The position numbers and the translations under genes are program-made. A DNA stretch of 64,000 nucleotides from Caballeronia sp. NK8. Lineage in GTDB: Bacteria > Pseudomonadota > Gammaproteobacteria > Burkholderiales > Burkholderiaceae. Location: the NCBI RefSeq assembly GCF_018408855.1, contig NZ_AP024326.1:186001-250000 (forward strand). Reading direction: 5' to 3'. Position 1 is the first letter of the stretch. The number at the start of each line of letters is the position of its first letter. The notes under the pieces are model-generated. The model was not told the origin of the DNA. It ran no database searches and saw nothing but the letters and a program-made list of their open reading frames with translations. Of the stretch, positions 54,932-64,000 are shown piece after piece.

Positions 54932-55603
54932 TTCTCTCAGGTCTTTCAGGTGTCGTCACCGAGGCAACGACAGCTCTCGTCGGAATTTTTTAGCCGGAAA
55001 GCTCGTCTCGGATGATAGAGTACATCGAAAGGCGGACGTAATAAATTATTGGCACGCGAGACTTTTTGGCGCACCGGCGTGGAGTAGGTCTTATTGGCAG
55101 GGGTTCGCTGTGGCATACCGTGTGGTTGCAGACCCTTGAGGGCGGCCATCCGGTGGAAAAGCAGTGGGAAGCGTCGCAAGACTTTCGGTGCCAGACGCCA
55201 TGCAGCGCCGAACGCGGCAATCACTCAGCGACGTCTTGGTCGGCACCGCATTTGAGCGCGTCAGGGCCGCTCCAACCGGGCGAGATAGCTCCGCATATGA
55301 TCTTGCCGCCTTCGCCGACCACGCGCAGGACTCGCGAGTGTCTCGACCATTTCACGATGGCAGCGAGACAGATTCGCGCATCTTGCCGATTCATTGGAAC
55401 AGTTAGACTCTTTCGGCAGGCAGCGTGTCGGAGGATTCGAGCTCCGGCAGCCAGCGCAATGGATGCGATGTAGGAGTCGGTTAAAAGCCCGTCAATCTAA
55501 TCTTCAGTCATTTGATTCGTGCTTTCTAAGTGATCGGCTTGGCTTGACTTATTGCTTTCATGTCCTTAGATTGGGAACCCCACGCCCTTCTCGGAACACG
55601 ACG
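54932..55603. other. Intergenic region, no supported gene
   Basis: Several overlapping short frames without ribosome sites or recognisable content. The methyltransferase frame extends upstream to 55394 but the added residues look non-coding. Confidence 0.35.
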
Positions 55604-56485
55604 ATGCCAATGCTTGTACCATGGCAGGCCAAGCTGGCTTCGAAGGTCATTGCGTCGAACCTTGGTATTCCATATTCATTCTGGCGGCGCCATGGAGTCT
55701 TCAAGCTCGGAGCGATGCTTAACCCAGATTACGCCCGAACTGTGTATCAGCATCACGTCTCTCATGCTAGTCAGACGGCGCAAACGTTGTTGGAGATCGG
55801 GCCGGGCGATTCACTGTTCACAGCGGTGTCCGCTCATCCGCGATTCAGACGTAAGGTGCTGATAGATGCAGGGCCCTTCGCGGAAACTGCGTCACGTCCC
55901 TACCGTGTCTTGATATACGAACTTCGTAGCATGGGTGAGTGCATGCCGGAGGTCGAGGAACACACGTCTTCAGAGGGCTTGCTCAACGCGCTGCATTGCA
56001 GATACCTCATAAATGGCATCGCCAGCTTCTCCGATCTTCAAGATGGTGAGATCGATTTTTCATTTTCACATTCCTGCCTACAGCATATTCCGCTAGCTGA
56101 ATTTCAGAGATTCTCGGATGAGCTGTATCGAGTGACTTCGCCGGATGGCGGAACTGGCTCACATCTTCTGGATTTCCGAGACATGCTTGCGGGAAGCTTG
56201 AATCACCTGCGCTTTCCAAATTCTACATGGGAAAGCGGAGTTGTCAGAAGGGCGAATATATATACTAACCGACTCGGGATAGGGCAGGTCAAATGCGCGT
56301 TCGAAAACTCGGGTTTCAACGTCGAGATCATCGAGCGAAAATGTTGGGACACGTTGCCAATTTCTAAGGCTTCTTTGAATCGCGAATTCAGATCAATGGA
56401 CGACCAGGAGTTGCTGGTCTATGGCTGTCATCTTATCCTTCGGAAAGGCGCCACGCATCGGGAGAGCGGAGAATTACCCCAGTGA
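55604..56485 (+). CDS. SAM-dependent methyltransferase
   Basis: A 293-residue class I methyltransferase from the ATG at 55604. The SAM-binding motif I is TLLEIGPGDSLFTA, followed by KVLIDAGPFAE (acidic loop) and IDFSFSHSCLQHIPLAEFQRF, a post-I region like methyltransferase 11 proteins. The C-terminal part is rich in aromatic residues and ends with HLILRKG. In this neighbourhood it probably modifies a sugar of the surface polysaccharide. Its GC content is lower than the genes of the first 50 kb, which fits a polysaccharide locus acquired by transfer. Confidence 0.75.
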   Translation: MPMLVPWQAKLASKVIASNLGIPYSFWRRHGVFKLGAMLNPDYARTVYQHHVSHASQTAQTLLEIGPGDSLFTAVSAHPRFRRKVLIDAGPFAETASRPYRVLIYELRSMGECMPEVEEHTSSEGLLNALHCRYLINGIASFSDLQDGEIDFSFSHSCLQHIPLAEFQRFSDELYRVTSPDGGTGSHLLDFRDMLAGSLNHLRFPNSTWESGVVRRANIYTNRLGIGQVKCAFENSGFNVEIIERKCWDTLPISKASLNREFRSMDDQELLVYGCHLILRKGATHRESGELPQ

Positions 56486-56815
56486 AATGCTAATGTCTCC
56501 AATTGGGCAGGATCGGCGAAGCGAAAGCGCCCTGACAACATTTTGACAGCGGCCGCGAGAAGGTTCCGAACGAACTGCTCTTTAGCAGCCTCATTGTTTT
56601 TTCGTCACCTTTATCTAGTCGCCTGACAGGCTAGCTTGGTCGAAGAACTGTCTGCTCCAAAGCCATTCGATTGGTGAGTTTGATTTGAGCACGAACGGCG
56701 CGCCAGCTCTGGCGGCTACGGTCTGTTGCAGCTAGGCGGTCGGGCCTCAAGCCGGCTTTGTCGCAGTAAGCGTCGGGTTATCACGCGGCTGCCAATACGA
56801 ACGATCGGATGCGTG
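56486..56815. other. Intergenic region before a dead transposase
   Basis: No gene is seen. It may hold the left end of the IS6-type element, but I could not define an inverted repeat. Confidence 0.35.
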
Positions 56816-57448
56816 ATGACGATTCTGAATCCAGCCGTGGCACGGGTGCTCAAGCGTTTGCACTATCCGCCTGACGTGCGTACGCTGGTATGTGGCGTAC
56901 CCGCTGAGCCTTCTACACCTTGAAGAGATGATGGCGGAACGCAAAATCTCGGTCGATCATTCAACTGTGTACCGCTGGGCCATCAAGGCATTGCCGTTTC
57001 TGTGGAGGGCTTTTCGTCGTCACAAAAATGCCGTCGGTCGGAGCTAGCGAATGGATGAAACGTACATCAAGGTCCGAGGCGAGTGGAAGTATTTATATCG
57101 CGCAGTTGACAAGGAAGGTAACACGGTGGATTCTCTGCTGCGGGCCCATCGTGACAGCGCTGCGACGAGGCGCTGCTTCGAAAGGTCAATCGAGCAAAAC
57201 GGCGAGCCCGAGACGGTCACAAGCGATAGAAGCGGTGCGAACCCAGCCGCGCTGGGTGCTCTCAACGCGGAGCGGCAAACACGATCAAGATTTGCCAGAA
57301 CACGTATTTGAACAATGTTGTCGAGCAAGATCGTCGGGCGATCAAGCGACGCACGCGGCCCATGCTTGGCTTCAAGAATTTTCGTTGCGCTCGGATCCTG
57401 ATGAGCGGCATTGCGCTCATGCACACGATTTCCAAGGGTCAAATGTGA
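56816..57448 (+). pseudogene. IS6-family transposase remnant
   Basis: Segments of an IS6-type DDE transposase can be read in order across frames: LKRLHYPPDVRTL, a shift near 56885, VAYPLSLLHLEEMMAERKIS, HSTVYRWAIKALPFLWRAF, then TAG at 57045-57047 in VGRS-stop-RMDETYIKV (family Trp, TGG to TAG). KYLYRAVDKEGNTVD, EPETVTSDRSGAN and, after another shift near 57275, NTYLNNVVEQDRRAIKRRT follow to a TGA at 57446-57448. At least three lesions make it dead. Confidence 0.8.
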
Positions 57449-58310
57449 GGCAGCGGCAACGGAAGCACTCACGCTCAGCAGCTTTACCCGCTGGCGGCAT
57501 AGCAATCCTACCTATGTTGCCAATTGTTTTCCATCTTGCCCTTATCGCGACGAATCGCGCCGCGGTGAAAGCGCGGTGTCTTAGCCGAATTTGTCGATCT
57601 CGTCAAAGAACTGATCAACCAGCCACCGCCGCACCGCCGTGCCTCTTTGGCTGATTTCTCAAAACGGTGCAATGGTCGGCGAGCGGGTCGACGTTTTCAG
57701 GCAGCGTCTTTTGAGGCTCCTCAGCGGCGAAATGGGCGACATTTGTGAGCTCGTCGCACGGATCACGACGCGTTTGGCACTGGCGCTCCCGAAATCCCTG
57801 GTGCCCCAGAACTTGTAGTCAACTGTCTTGCTTAAAATGATTCGGCTCGTCCGACTCTTAGCCACAGCCCCAAGCTTGATGAAGCACTTTATTGTGACTG
57901 ACAGTCAATATCCCCGAAGGTGCTGCGCCCGGTTTTCTGGATCTCGACAGGCAGGAGCAATCGTGTCCGCGGAAATGGTGGCAGAACGGCCTGCCTCGCT
58001 TCTTGTTCATTAGCCGATGGTGAAGCGAATCGACAACGCACCGCGCGATGACTTGGACACGCCCAAAGGTTGACTGACGTATGTGAAATGAACTCAGCGA
58101 AACGAGGCGTGCCACGCATTAAGTCCGGCGCCGCAGGCACTTGATCGTTGAACGAATTTCCGGTCGTGATCGAGACCGCGAGTGTCAGAAACACCGCAGC
58201 CTGCTCAGCAGGTGTGAGTCAGGGAAGTTGGACTAGCGGCAAACCAGAGGCAAGATGCACTGCACTGTATAGCGTCGCCCAAAATCAATGATTGACACCG
58301 AGATAGAGGC
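57449..58310. other. 862-bp region, no supported gene
   Basis: Frames of up to 101 codons are open on the minus strand but have no family content. The right end of the dead IS6-type element probably lies in the first 100 bases. The flippase promoter is expected at about 58200-58300. Confidence 0.35.
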
Positions 58311-59576
58311 ATGGTGAGTCCACTCCGACGAAACATTGTTGCGCTTGCGGTTCTGCAAGCCGCTAACATTCTGCTGCCGCTTGCAACGTTTCCCTATCTA
58401 CTGCGCGTTCTTCGCCCGGAAAACTTTGGTGCATACGTCTTTGCGCAAGCGATGGTTGGGTATCTCGTGCTGTTGACCGAGTACGGTTTCAACTGGTCAT
58501 CCACGGCCCAAGTCGCACGGGTCCAGCACGATCGATACGCAGTATCAAGGATCTTTTGGGCGACCCAGGGAGCAAAGGCCCTCATCGCCGTGGTCGGCCT
58601 CGCTATCCTGTTGCTGGCCGCGTTCTTGGTGCCAAGATTGCGGGAGATGCTGCCAGTGCTGCTGGCGACCTATCCGCTTGTTATTGGGACGGTTCTGTTC
58701 CCGCAGTGGCTTTTCCAAGGCCTGGAGCGGATGACGTTCACCACGGCTTCGGTCTTGAGCGCAAGGCTGCTCCTGCTTCCGCTCACGTTCTTTCTTGTAC
58801 GCTCGTCGGCCGACACATGGATCGCTTCACTCATCAACTCGATGAGCATGGTTGCTGCCGGAGTCGTCTCAATGATTCTGATCGCAAAAAACCGGCTGAT
58901 CATCGCGATGTTGCCGACCAGGGCAGACATCATTGAGGTGCTTCGTGACGGCTGGCACACGTTCATCTCCACGGCAGCAATCAGTCTGTACACCACCACG
59001 AATAGTGTGATGCTTGGATTTCTTGCCGGAGATGTCGCTGTCGGCTATTTTGGCGTGGCGGATAAGGTTCGGAACGTCGCCCAGGCGCCGCTCGGCCCGC
59101 TGGCCAATGCAATCTACCCGCGCGTGACGGCGCTTTTTTCCGAAGATTCCGAAAGGGCGTTTATGCTGGTGCGCAAGATGCTCTACCTGCTCGGCTCAAC
59201 CATGCTGCTAGCATCGGTTGCGCTCTGGGCTGGCGCAGAATCGATCGTTCGTATCGCGATGGGGCCCGGATACGAACCGGCCGTCATCGTCCTGAAATGG
59301 ATGGCCCTCATACCGCTGCTAGTCTGTGTGAGCAATGTGCTCGGCGTTCAAGTCATGCTGCCGCTAGGCATGAAAAAGAGAGTTAGCGAGATAACGATTG
59401 TTTCCGGCTTGTTCAACCTCACCGTGCTCGTACCGCTTGCGTCGGCGTACGGCGCTCGGGGCGCTGCAATGTCGGCGCTCGCCACTGAATTCTTGGTCAC
59501 GACCTTAATGGCGCTGCACCTGATCAGATGCAAAATTCCGGCTTTCTATACGAGGATGCGCAGAGATGAGATATGA
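58311..59576 (+). CDS. Wzx-type O-unit flippase (polysaccharide translocase)
   Basis: A 421-residue protein with about 12 helices and the MATE/PST family pattern. The N-terminus NIVALAVLQAANILLPLATF and PYLLRVLRPENFGAYVFAQA are the classic RfbX/Wzx start. TNSVMLGFLAGDVAVGYFGVADK and GPLANAIYPRVTALF follow in the second half. It would flip lipid-linked O-units to the periplasm. Its end overlaps the UDP-galactopyranose mutase gene by 11 bases, so the two are coupled. Confidence 0.9.
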   Translation: MVSPLRRNIVALAVLQAANILLPLATFPYLLRVLRPENFGAYVFAQAMVGYLVLLTEYGFNWSSTAQVARVQHDRYAVSRIFWATQGAKALIAVVGLAILLLAAFLVPRLREMLPVLLATYPLVIGTVLFPQWLFQGLERMTFTTASVLSARLLLLPLTFFLVRSSADTWIASLINSMSMVAAGVVSMILIAKNRLIIAMLPTRADIIEVLRDGWHTFISTAAISLYTTTNSVMLGFLAGDVAVGYFGVADKVRNVAQAPLGPLANAIYPRVTALFSEDSERAFMLVRKMLYLLGSTMLLASVALWAGAESIVRIAMGPGYEPAVIVLKWMALIPLLVCVSNVLGVQVMLPLGMKKRVSEITIVSGLFNLTVLVPLASAYGARGAAMSALATEFLVTTLMALHLIRCKIPAFYTRMRRDEI

Positions 59577-60654
59577 CTTTCTTATCGTGGGCGCTGGCTT
59601 TGCCGGCTCAGTCTGTGCCGAACGCCTGGCCGCACGCGGGAAGCGCGTACTGGTAGTAGACAAGCGGAATCACATCGGCGGAAACGCATATGACCGTAAA
59701 GATGAAAATGGCGTACTGATCCATCCGTATGGCCCGCATATTTTTCATACGAACAGCAAGCGGATATTTGAATATCTCTCCGCCTTCACCGATTGGCACT
59801 TCTACGAGCACCGCGTTAGAGCGTGGGTAGATGGGAATCTCTATCCAATTCCGATCAATCGCACCACGATCAACAAGCTATACGGCCTCAATCTGAGCGA
59901 GCAGGACACGCTGGTGTTCCTCGAATCTGTACGTGAAGCCCGAGAGACGATCACTACCAGCGAAGACGTAGTACTGAGTAATGTTGGCCGCGACCTGTGC
60001 GAAAAGTTTTTCCGTGGCTACACACGCAAGCAATGGGGACTTGATCTGTCTCAACTGTCTGCGGGGGTCGCGGCGCGAATACCGACGCGTTCGAACGACG
60101 ATGACCGGTACTTTACCGACACTTTTCAATTTATGCCGGCGCAAGGCTATACCGCGATGTTCGAAAAAATGCTTGCCAGTCCAGATATCGAAGTACGTTT
60201 GTCGACCGACTACGACGAGATGAAAGCGATTATCGAATATGGTCACGTTGTGTACACCGGACCGATCGACGCGTATTTTGGCTACCGCTTCGGCAAACTC
60301 CCGTATCGAAGCCTGTACTTCGAACATCTGCATCGGAGCGGCGTGGAGCGCCTCCAGCCGACAGGTACGATCAACTATCCAAATGATCACGAGTACACGA
60401 GGATTACAGAGTTCAAGCACCTTACCGGGCAACAGCATCGGGGAACATCGATTGTGAAGGAATACCCGAGGGCCGAAGGTGAGCCATACTATCCGATTCC
60501 CCGGAAGGAGAACGAGGCCTTGTTCATGCGCTATAACGCGCTCGCGGAGGAAGTCGACGACGTCACTTTTGTGGGCAGATTGGCGCAGTACCGCTATTAC
60601 AACATGGACCAAGTTGTTGGCGCCGCGCTCAAGGCTGCCGAAGAGCTTGTCTAA
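59566..60654 (+). CDS. glf: UDP-galactopyranose mutase
   Basis: A 362-residue FAD enzyme that converts UDP-galactopyranose to UDP-galactofuranose. The N-terminal FAD motif DFLIVGAGFAGSVCAERLA is complete. RNHIGGNAYD, YGPHIFHT, then TRKQWGLDLSQLSAGVAARIP and the end motif VGRLAQYRYYNMDQVV are all diagnostic for Glf. It starts inside the end of the flippase gene. Presence of this gene predicts galactofuranose in the surface polysaccharide. Confidence 0.96.
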   Translation: MRYDFLIVGAGFAGSVCAERLAARGKRVLVVDKRNHIGGNAYDRKDENGVLIHPYGPHIFHTNSKRIFEYLSAFTDWHFYEHRVRAWVDGNLYPIPINRTTINKLYGLNLSEQDTLVFLESVREARETITTSEDVVLSNVGRDLCEKFFRGYTRKQWGLDLSQLSAGVAARIPTRSNDDDRYFTDTFQFMPAQGYTAMFEKMLASPDIEVRLSTDYDEMKAIIEYGHVVYTGPIDAYFGYRFGKLPYRSLYFEHLHRSGVERLQPTGTINYPNDHEYTRITEFKHLTGQQHRGTSIVKEYPRAEGEPYYPIPRKENEALFMRYNALAEEVDDVTFVGRLAQYRYYNMDQVVGAALKAAEELV

Positions 60655-60737
60655 GGAGAAGAGCAATCTTCGCCGAGACTGCCGACTGTCTTTCGACGTT
60701 CCGAAATCTGACTCCTACGTCATAGGGAAATTGAGAG

Positions 60738-61619
60738 ATGAAAAAGTATTTGGTCGTTCTCAGGTGTGGGGACAGTTCCTTGCATCCGCAGTGGTTCACT
60801 GGTGCGGAGACCCCCAACTTTGACTTGATTTTGAGTTACTATGGGAAAAGCGACAGTTACACAGACGTTTTTGCCAAAGTCGTACATCGATTCAAGGGAT
60901 CAAAGTGGGAAGGTCTCAACGACTTCATGGCGCACAATGCTCAATTGATTTCGCAATATCGCTACATCTGGCTCCCGGACGACGATATCCTGACCGATGT
61001 TAAAACATTGAACGGTTTTTTCGAGTACGTGGACCGAGAGAATTTTGCGCTCGCACAACCGTCGCTTGACGAGAGAAGCTATTTCGGTCACGCAACAACG
61101 TTGCAAAACAAGGCGTTCGAATTTCGTGAGACAAATTTCGTGGAAGTAATGGTCCCATGTTTCTCGTCGAGTGCGTTGCATGCGATAATAGACAGCTTCA
61201 AAACGACCAAATCAGGCTGGGGCCTTGATTTCGTCTGGCCTACGCGGGTAGCTTTATTGGGAAAGGTCGGTATCATCGATCGGTTTTCCGTATTCCATAC
61301 GCGCCCACTTGGTTCGGCTGGACACGGCACAGGAGAAGGGGCAAAAATTAGTCCATGGTCTGAACTGAATCAGACGCTCGCGCAGTACGGGTCGCGCGCG
61401 TCCATAAAAGTACTTCAGGGCAGAAGAAGCAATATGGGGAAGACGTATGCGAGTGGGCGGATGGGTAATGCCATATTTTTTTTGCATGCTGTACGAGGCA
61501 GCCATCCTGTGCGGCGGAAAAATGTCGCCACTTACCTAGGGCTGTTGAAAGAATATCTCCCGTGGCTTCACTACAGCAAGCGCAAAACACGTCCTCCGGG
61601 AGGCAAGCGGGCCCTTTGA
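60738..61619 (+). CDS. DUF707-like glycosyltransferase-related protein
   Basis: A 293-residue cytoplasmic protein starting MKKYLVVLRCGDSSLHPQW. It has a DILSYYG-like segment, IWLPDDDI (a DxD-type acidic motif at about 74-80) and SGWGLDFVWP, features of the DUF707 family that is placed among GT-like proteins. Near the C-terminus it becomes basic. A galactofuranosyl or other transfer role is likely from position next to glf. It lies 83 bases after glf. Confidence 0.7.
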   Translation: MKKYLVVLRCGDSSLHPQWFTGAETPNFDLILSYYGKSDSYTDVFAKVVHRFKGSKWEGLNDFMAHNAQLISQYRYIWLPDDDILTDVKTLNGFFEYVDRENFALAQPSLDERSYFGHATTLQNKAFEFRETNFVEVMVPCFSSSALHAIIDSFKTTKSGWGLDFVWPTRVALLGKVGIIDRFSVFHTRPLGSAGHGTGEGAKISPWSELNQTLAQYGSRASIKVLQGRRSNMGKTYASGRMGNAIFFLHAVRGSHPVRRKNVATYLGLLKEYLPWLHYSKRKTRPPGGKRAL

Positions 61620-61875
61620 AGTAAGCAGTTGGCTGATTAATGTGTTCCGCTATAGCGGGCGCGCATCCATTTGTCCTCGGTGGAAAGGCAGGGTGCAAAC
61701 GAACGTCGGCGGGGCTTTCATCGGATAGTGAATGTCAGATCTATAACTACACGCAGATTTTGCGTAATGTCTCGGTGGAATCAAGATGACTTGGCGTCTC
61801 GGTTCTAAAGATCAGATCGATTTTTGTACGTCGCACGGCTGTTGTGATTAACGAATCTCGAATGGAGCAGCGAGA

Positions 61876-62595
61876 ATGTATAGTTTTTTAAAAAAACCAC
61901 TTACGTACATTAGTAAACCGCTCAGATATCTTATAAGATCCGAAATAAATTTATCTTTAACGCTGAGAGATCAAAATATCCAAGCTGCGCTTCAAAGAAG
62001 AGCACTTGAGGAGACAATTGATTATGTTGAAAGCAACATGCTCGGAGTAGATTCCGTAGCATCTTCATATGAATTGCTCTCGAAGGCAATATCCATGATA
62101 AAGGGTGACGGGCTTATTTGTGAATTCGGAGTATTCAGCGGGAAATCAATCAACCATATAGCGAGCAAAGTAACCTCTGAAGTCTATGGCTTTGACTCAT
62201 TTGAGGGACTTCCTGAACGATGGAGAGATGGATTTGATCGGGGATTCTTTAAGGTCGACGGACTGCCCAAGGTGTCGAAAAATGTGGTTTTAATTAAAGG
62301 GTGGTTTGATAAGACCTTGCCAGAATTTGCTAAAAATTATTCAAAAGACGTGTCTTTCCTGCATATCGACTGTGATCTGTACTCATCGACAAAGGTAATT
62401 TTCGAAAATCTTGGTGAAAAAATCAAGCCGGGATGCATCATCGTCTTCGATGAATACTTTAATTATCCTGGCTGGAAAGAGGGTGAAATAAAGGCATTTC
62501 ATGAGTTTCTGGAGACTCATCAACTAACATATGAATACATTGGTTACAACGCAAAACACGAGCAAGCTGCCGTCGAAATAAAGAAGCCGGTCTGA
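61876..62595 (+). CDS. TylF/MycF-like SAM-dependent O-methyltransferase
   Basis: A 239-residue protein after GGAG. The SAM site is GLICEFGVFSGKSINHIA with YGFDSFEGLPERW. The metal-binding region HIDCDLYSSTKVIFENLG and IIVFDEYFNYPGWKEGE matches TylF/MycF macrocin-type O-methyltransferases, often found in O-antigen loci for sugar methylation. The gene is clearly AT-rich (roughly 40 percent GC) and has Lys/Ile/Asn-rich codon use, unlike its neighbours, a sign of recent transfer from a lower-GC source. Confidence 0.85.
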   Translation: MYSFLKKPLTYISKPLRYLIRSEINLSLTLRDQNIQAALQRRALEETIDYVESNMLGVDSVASSYELLSKAISMIKGDGLICEFGVFSGKSINHIASKVTSEVYGFDSFEGLPERWRDGFDRGFFKVDGLPKVSKNVVLIKGWFDKTLPEFAKNYSKDVSFLHIDCDLYSSTKVIFENLGEKIKPGCIIVFDEYFNYPGWKEGEIKAFHEFLETHQLTYEYIGYNAKHEQAAVEIKKPV

Positions 62596-63013
62596 CTCGT
62601 TTTTTGCTTTTAACGCGCTCAACAATCGTCGAGAAGTGTAGTTCGCCGAAGGCGTCGCCATCCAGTCGCGCAACGAGTAAGCGCGGTGCCGAATCCGTGA
62701 GCTACTAGGCCCTACAGAAATACGCAAGCTCGGCAGGCCCGATCCGGTTGCTTCGGTCGCCCGCGTCCATGACGCAAAAGCCAACGCCCAGATGCCGCGT
62801 TCGTGTATGCCTTCTAAGCCTCCTGGCGCGGCACGTCAACGGCTTTGGCGGCATCGACAGGGTTCCTGCACGCTAGCGTCAAGGCGTCCGGCTCACATTC
62901 GCCTCTCGCGTCGCTTCGTCCATCTTGCCCACGAGTCATATCCGTCGCCGAAGCGACGAACTTAAACCATGCGAGGCGATGTCGATAGTCGGCTGTTGTC
63001 GATTTAGTAATAC
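62596..63013. other. Intergenic region, no supported gene
   Basis: Composition returns to high GC directly after 62595. An 86-codon minus frame overlaps the end of the TylF gene and is not credible. Nothing else is recognised. Confidence 0.4.
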
Positions 63014-63262
63014 TCAATAGGGCACGCCCATGCCAGTGACGTGGTCTAAAAACCGTTTCAAGTCAGCGGCAGAATCAAAGAAATAGCAAACTTCATCCAT
63101 TGAGAGCGGCGCTACCACATGCGCGTGACGAATCGCAGACTGTTCCAGAAAACGTTTGGTCGATTCAATGTACCGATCTTGCGAAAGTCTGAGATAGAAC
63201 CGCTGCGGGTACTCGAGGCCGTGGTCCTCTAGCACCTTCATGTATTGCTCTAGTTCGTTCAT
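63014..63262 (-). CDS. Hypothetical protein, 82 residues
   Basis: The start at 63262 has GAGA upstream; the frame extends to 63364 but without a ribosome site. The protein is acidic, with MNELEQYMKVLEDHGLEYPQ near the start, RFYLRLSQDRYIESTKRFL in the middle and EVCYFFDSAADLKRFL near the end. It seems to be a compact alpha/beta protein. I do not recognise it. Confidence 0.5.
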   Translation of the reverse strand: MNELEQYMKVLEDHGLEYPQRFYLRLSQDRYIESTKRFLEQSAIRHAHVVAPLSMDEVCYFFDSAADLKRFLDHVTGMGVPY

Positions 63263-63712
63263 GGTCTTATCTCGGCGGCTTGCGTTGCTTGTAGATGATC
63301 GTAATAGGGTGATCCAGTGCGACTCGCGAGCTTCAAGAACTCTATTCGCCTCCAATTCCGTCAACTAGCTTCCGCCTTCATGAGCCCTCGCAACTCGGCG
63401 CGGGGGATGCTGACCGCGCTTCAGAAACCGAATGTGCCTGCACACCATATGCCAAAAATTTTGCGCATAAATTACGCGTCAATGCCGCTAACGATGGCGT
63501 GTGTTATAGAGGCAAATTTCCGACGCATACCGAACCTATGGCTTGTGCCACCGATTGCGCAGAGCAATCCCAGGAACGCCGTCTCTCGAGATGCGTCGGA
63601 GTCGAGACACGCACTGATAGTCCGTTTTCTAATCGGCGGATCAATTTCTTTTGGAGGGTTCTCTCATAGCAGACATCGTTCTCTCAGGGTTTCCTCATCG
63701 ACGAGTGGTTTC
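63263..63712. other. Intergenic region, no supported gene
   Basis: A plus frame at 63317-63802 is open for 161 codons but overlaps genes on the other strand at its end and has basic, low-information content. I treat the stretch as non-coding. Confidence 0.35.
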
Positions 63713-64000
63713 TCATCCGACAGGGCGTGCGGCCCTACTGGGCCCGTGACCAACTCGTGGAAGCGAAAGTGGCGCAGCGCTCACGTCATCGACCACTTGT
63801 AAGTATTCGAGAAGTCTGTGCGTTCTCGCTTCGATGTCAGCCTCCGGATTCAAGCCACATACCGCGAGCACACGCGATCTCCAGTACGACAAACTATAAA
63901 TAATGCAACCGGCCTCGAATTGACCATCGTTTCTCAACGTTCCGAGATGAGCCACAATGCCCTCGAGGTGCGCAAGCTCGTTTCGCTGTAACTCATGCAG
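63713..64000 (-). CDS. Partial small protein of the YWRxRVL type
   Basis: The frame is open to the window end, so the N-terminus is missing. Visible residues include RNELAHLEGIV, then IIYSLSYWRSRVLAVCGL and EARTHRLLEYLQVV. The AHLE, YWRxRVL and RLL core matches the 82-residue protein at 54683-54931. A GTG at 63955 could be a start but the conserved part begins earlier. Role unknown. Confidence 0.5.
   Translation of the reverse strand: MHELQRNELAHLEGIVAHLGTLRNDGQFEAGCIIYSLSYWRSRVLAVCGLNPEADIEARTHRLLEYLQVVDDVSAAPLSLPRVGHGPSRAARPVG

Noticed and set aside
4320..57047. Stop-codon reassignment as the cause of in-frame stops
   Set aside because: TGA, TAG and TAA all occur at sites expected to be Trp or Gln, while intact genes in the window use all three normally as terminators. 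Decay is the simpler view.

Overview
The window reads as a chromosomal segment of a betaproteobacterium of the Burkholderia sensu lato group (Paraburkholderia or Caballeronia-like). Reasons: high GC in most genes, a Gram-negative porin of the Burkholderiales type, DUF4148, DUF3300/DUF2950 and SYLF-lipoprotein genes, small arginine-rich and YWRxRVL-type proteins typical of this group, and a SulP/PPK2/UspA stress cluster. No rRNA, tRNA or CRISPR array was seen. Assignment to genus is inference.

Layout. 1-3.4 kb: end of a membrane protein, a BamA/TamA-type barrel and a zinc alcohol dehydrogenase. 3.7-8.5 kb: wreckage of a universal-stress/low-oxygen cluster (GH15 fragment, two broken UspA genes, a truncated PAS sensor), with FNR/ANR-type boxes still visible and a complete IS3-family element. 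8.7-15.3 kb: a B12-binding MerR photoreceptor-type regulator, small exported proteins, a porin, a lone receiver protein. 15.7-25.9 kb: accessory island with an Xre-RES toxin-antitoxin pair, an HExxH protein, an SF1 helicase fused to a DUF2726 nuclease, an IS91-type element with its own tyrosine recombinase, a PLD-like nuclease and a cyclic-phosphate receiver (cREC) protein. 25.9-32.9 kb: a second set of decayed stress genes (CBS, UspA, RRM, PPK2, SulP) mixed with an intact LysR regulator and envelope genes. 32.9-47 kb: mostly intact transport and envelope genes, including a four-gene AI-2E/OMF/HlyD/DUF2955 efflux operon, MipA, DUF3300 and DUF2950. 48-50.7 kb: a second, 751-bp direct-repeat copy of the cREC region and a cupin gene split by a second IS3 element. 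51.4-62.6 kb: surface polysaccharide genes (MBOAT acyltransferase, SGNH partner, methyltransferases, Wzx-type flippase, UDP-galactopyranose mutase, a DUF707 protein), interrupted by a dead IS6-type transposase. 62.6-64 kb: small hypothetical genes.

How it fits together. Two themes stand out. First, the segment is decaying: six genes carry an in-frame stop that one C-to-T (or G-to-A) change explains, others have frameshifts, and two IS3 insertions can be removed on paper to restore the reading frame exactly. Most dead genes belong to one stress/low-oxygen set. Second, the 15.7-25.4 kb island joins a toxin-antitoxin pair with a helicase-nuclease, a PLD nuclease and a predicted cyclic-phosphate processing enzyme. 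That content looks like an anti-element or RNA/DNA conflict module, and it is the best candidate here for an undescribed system.
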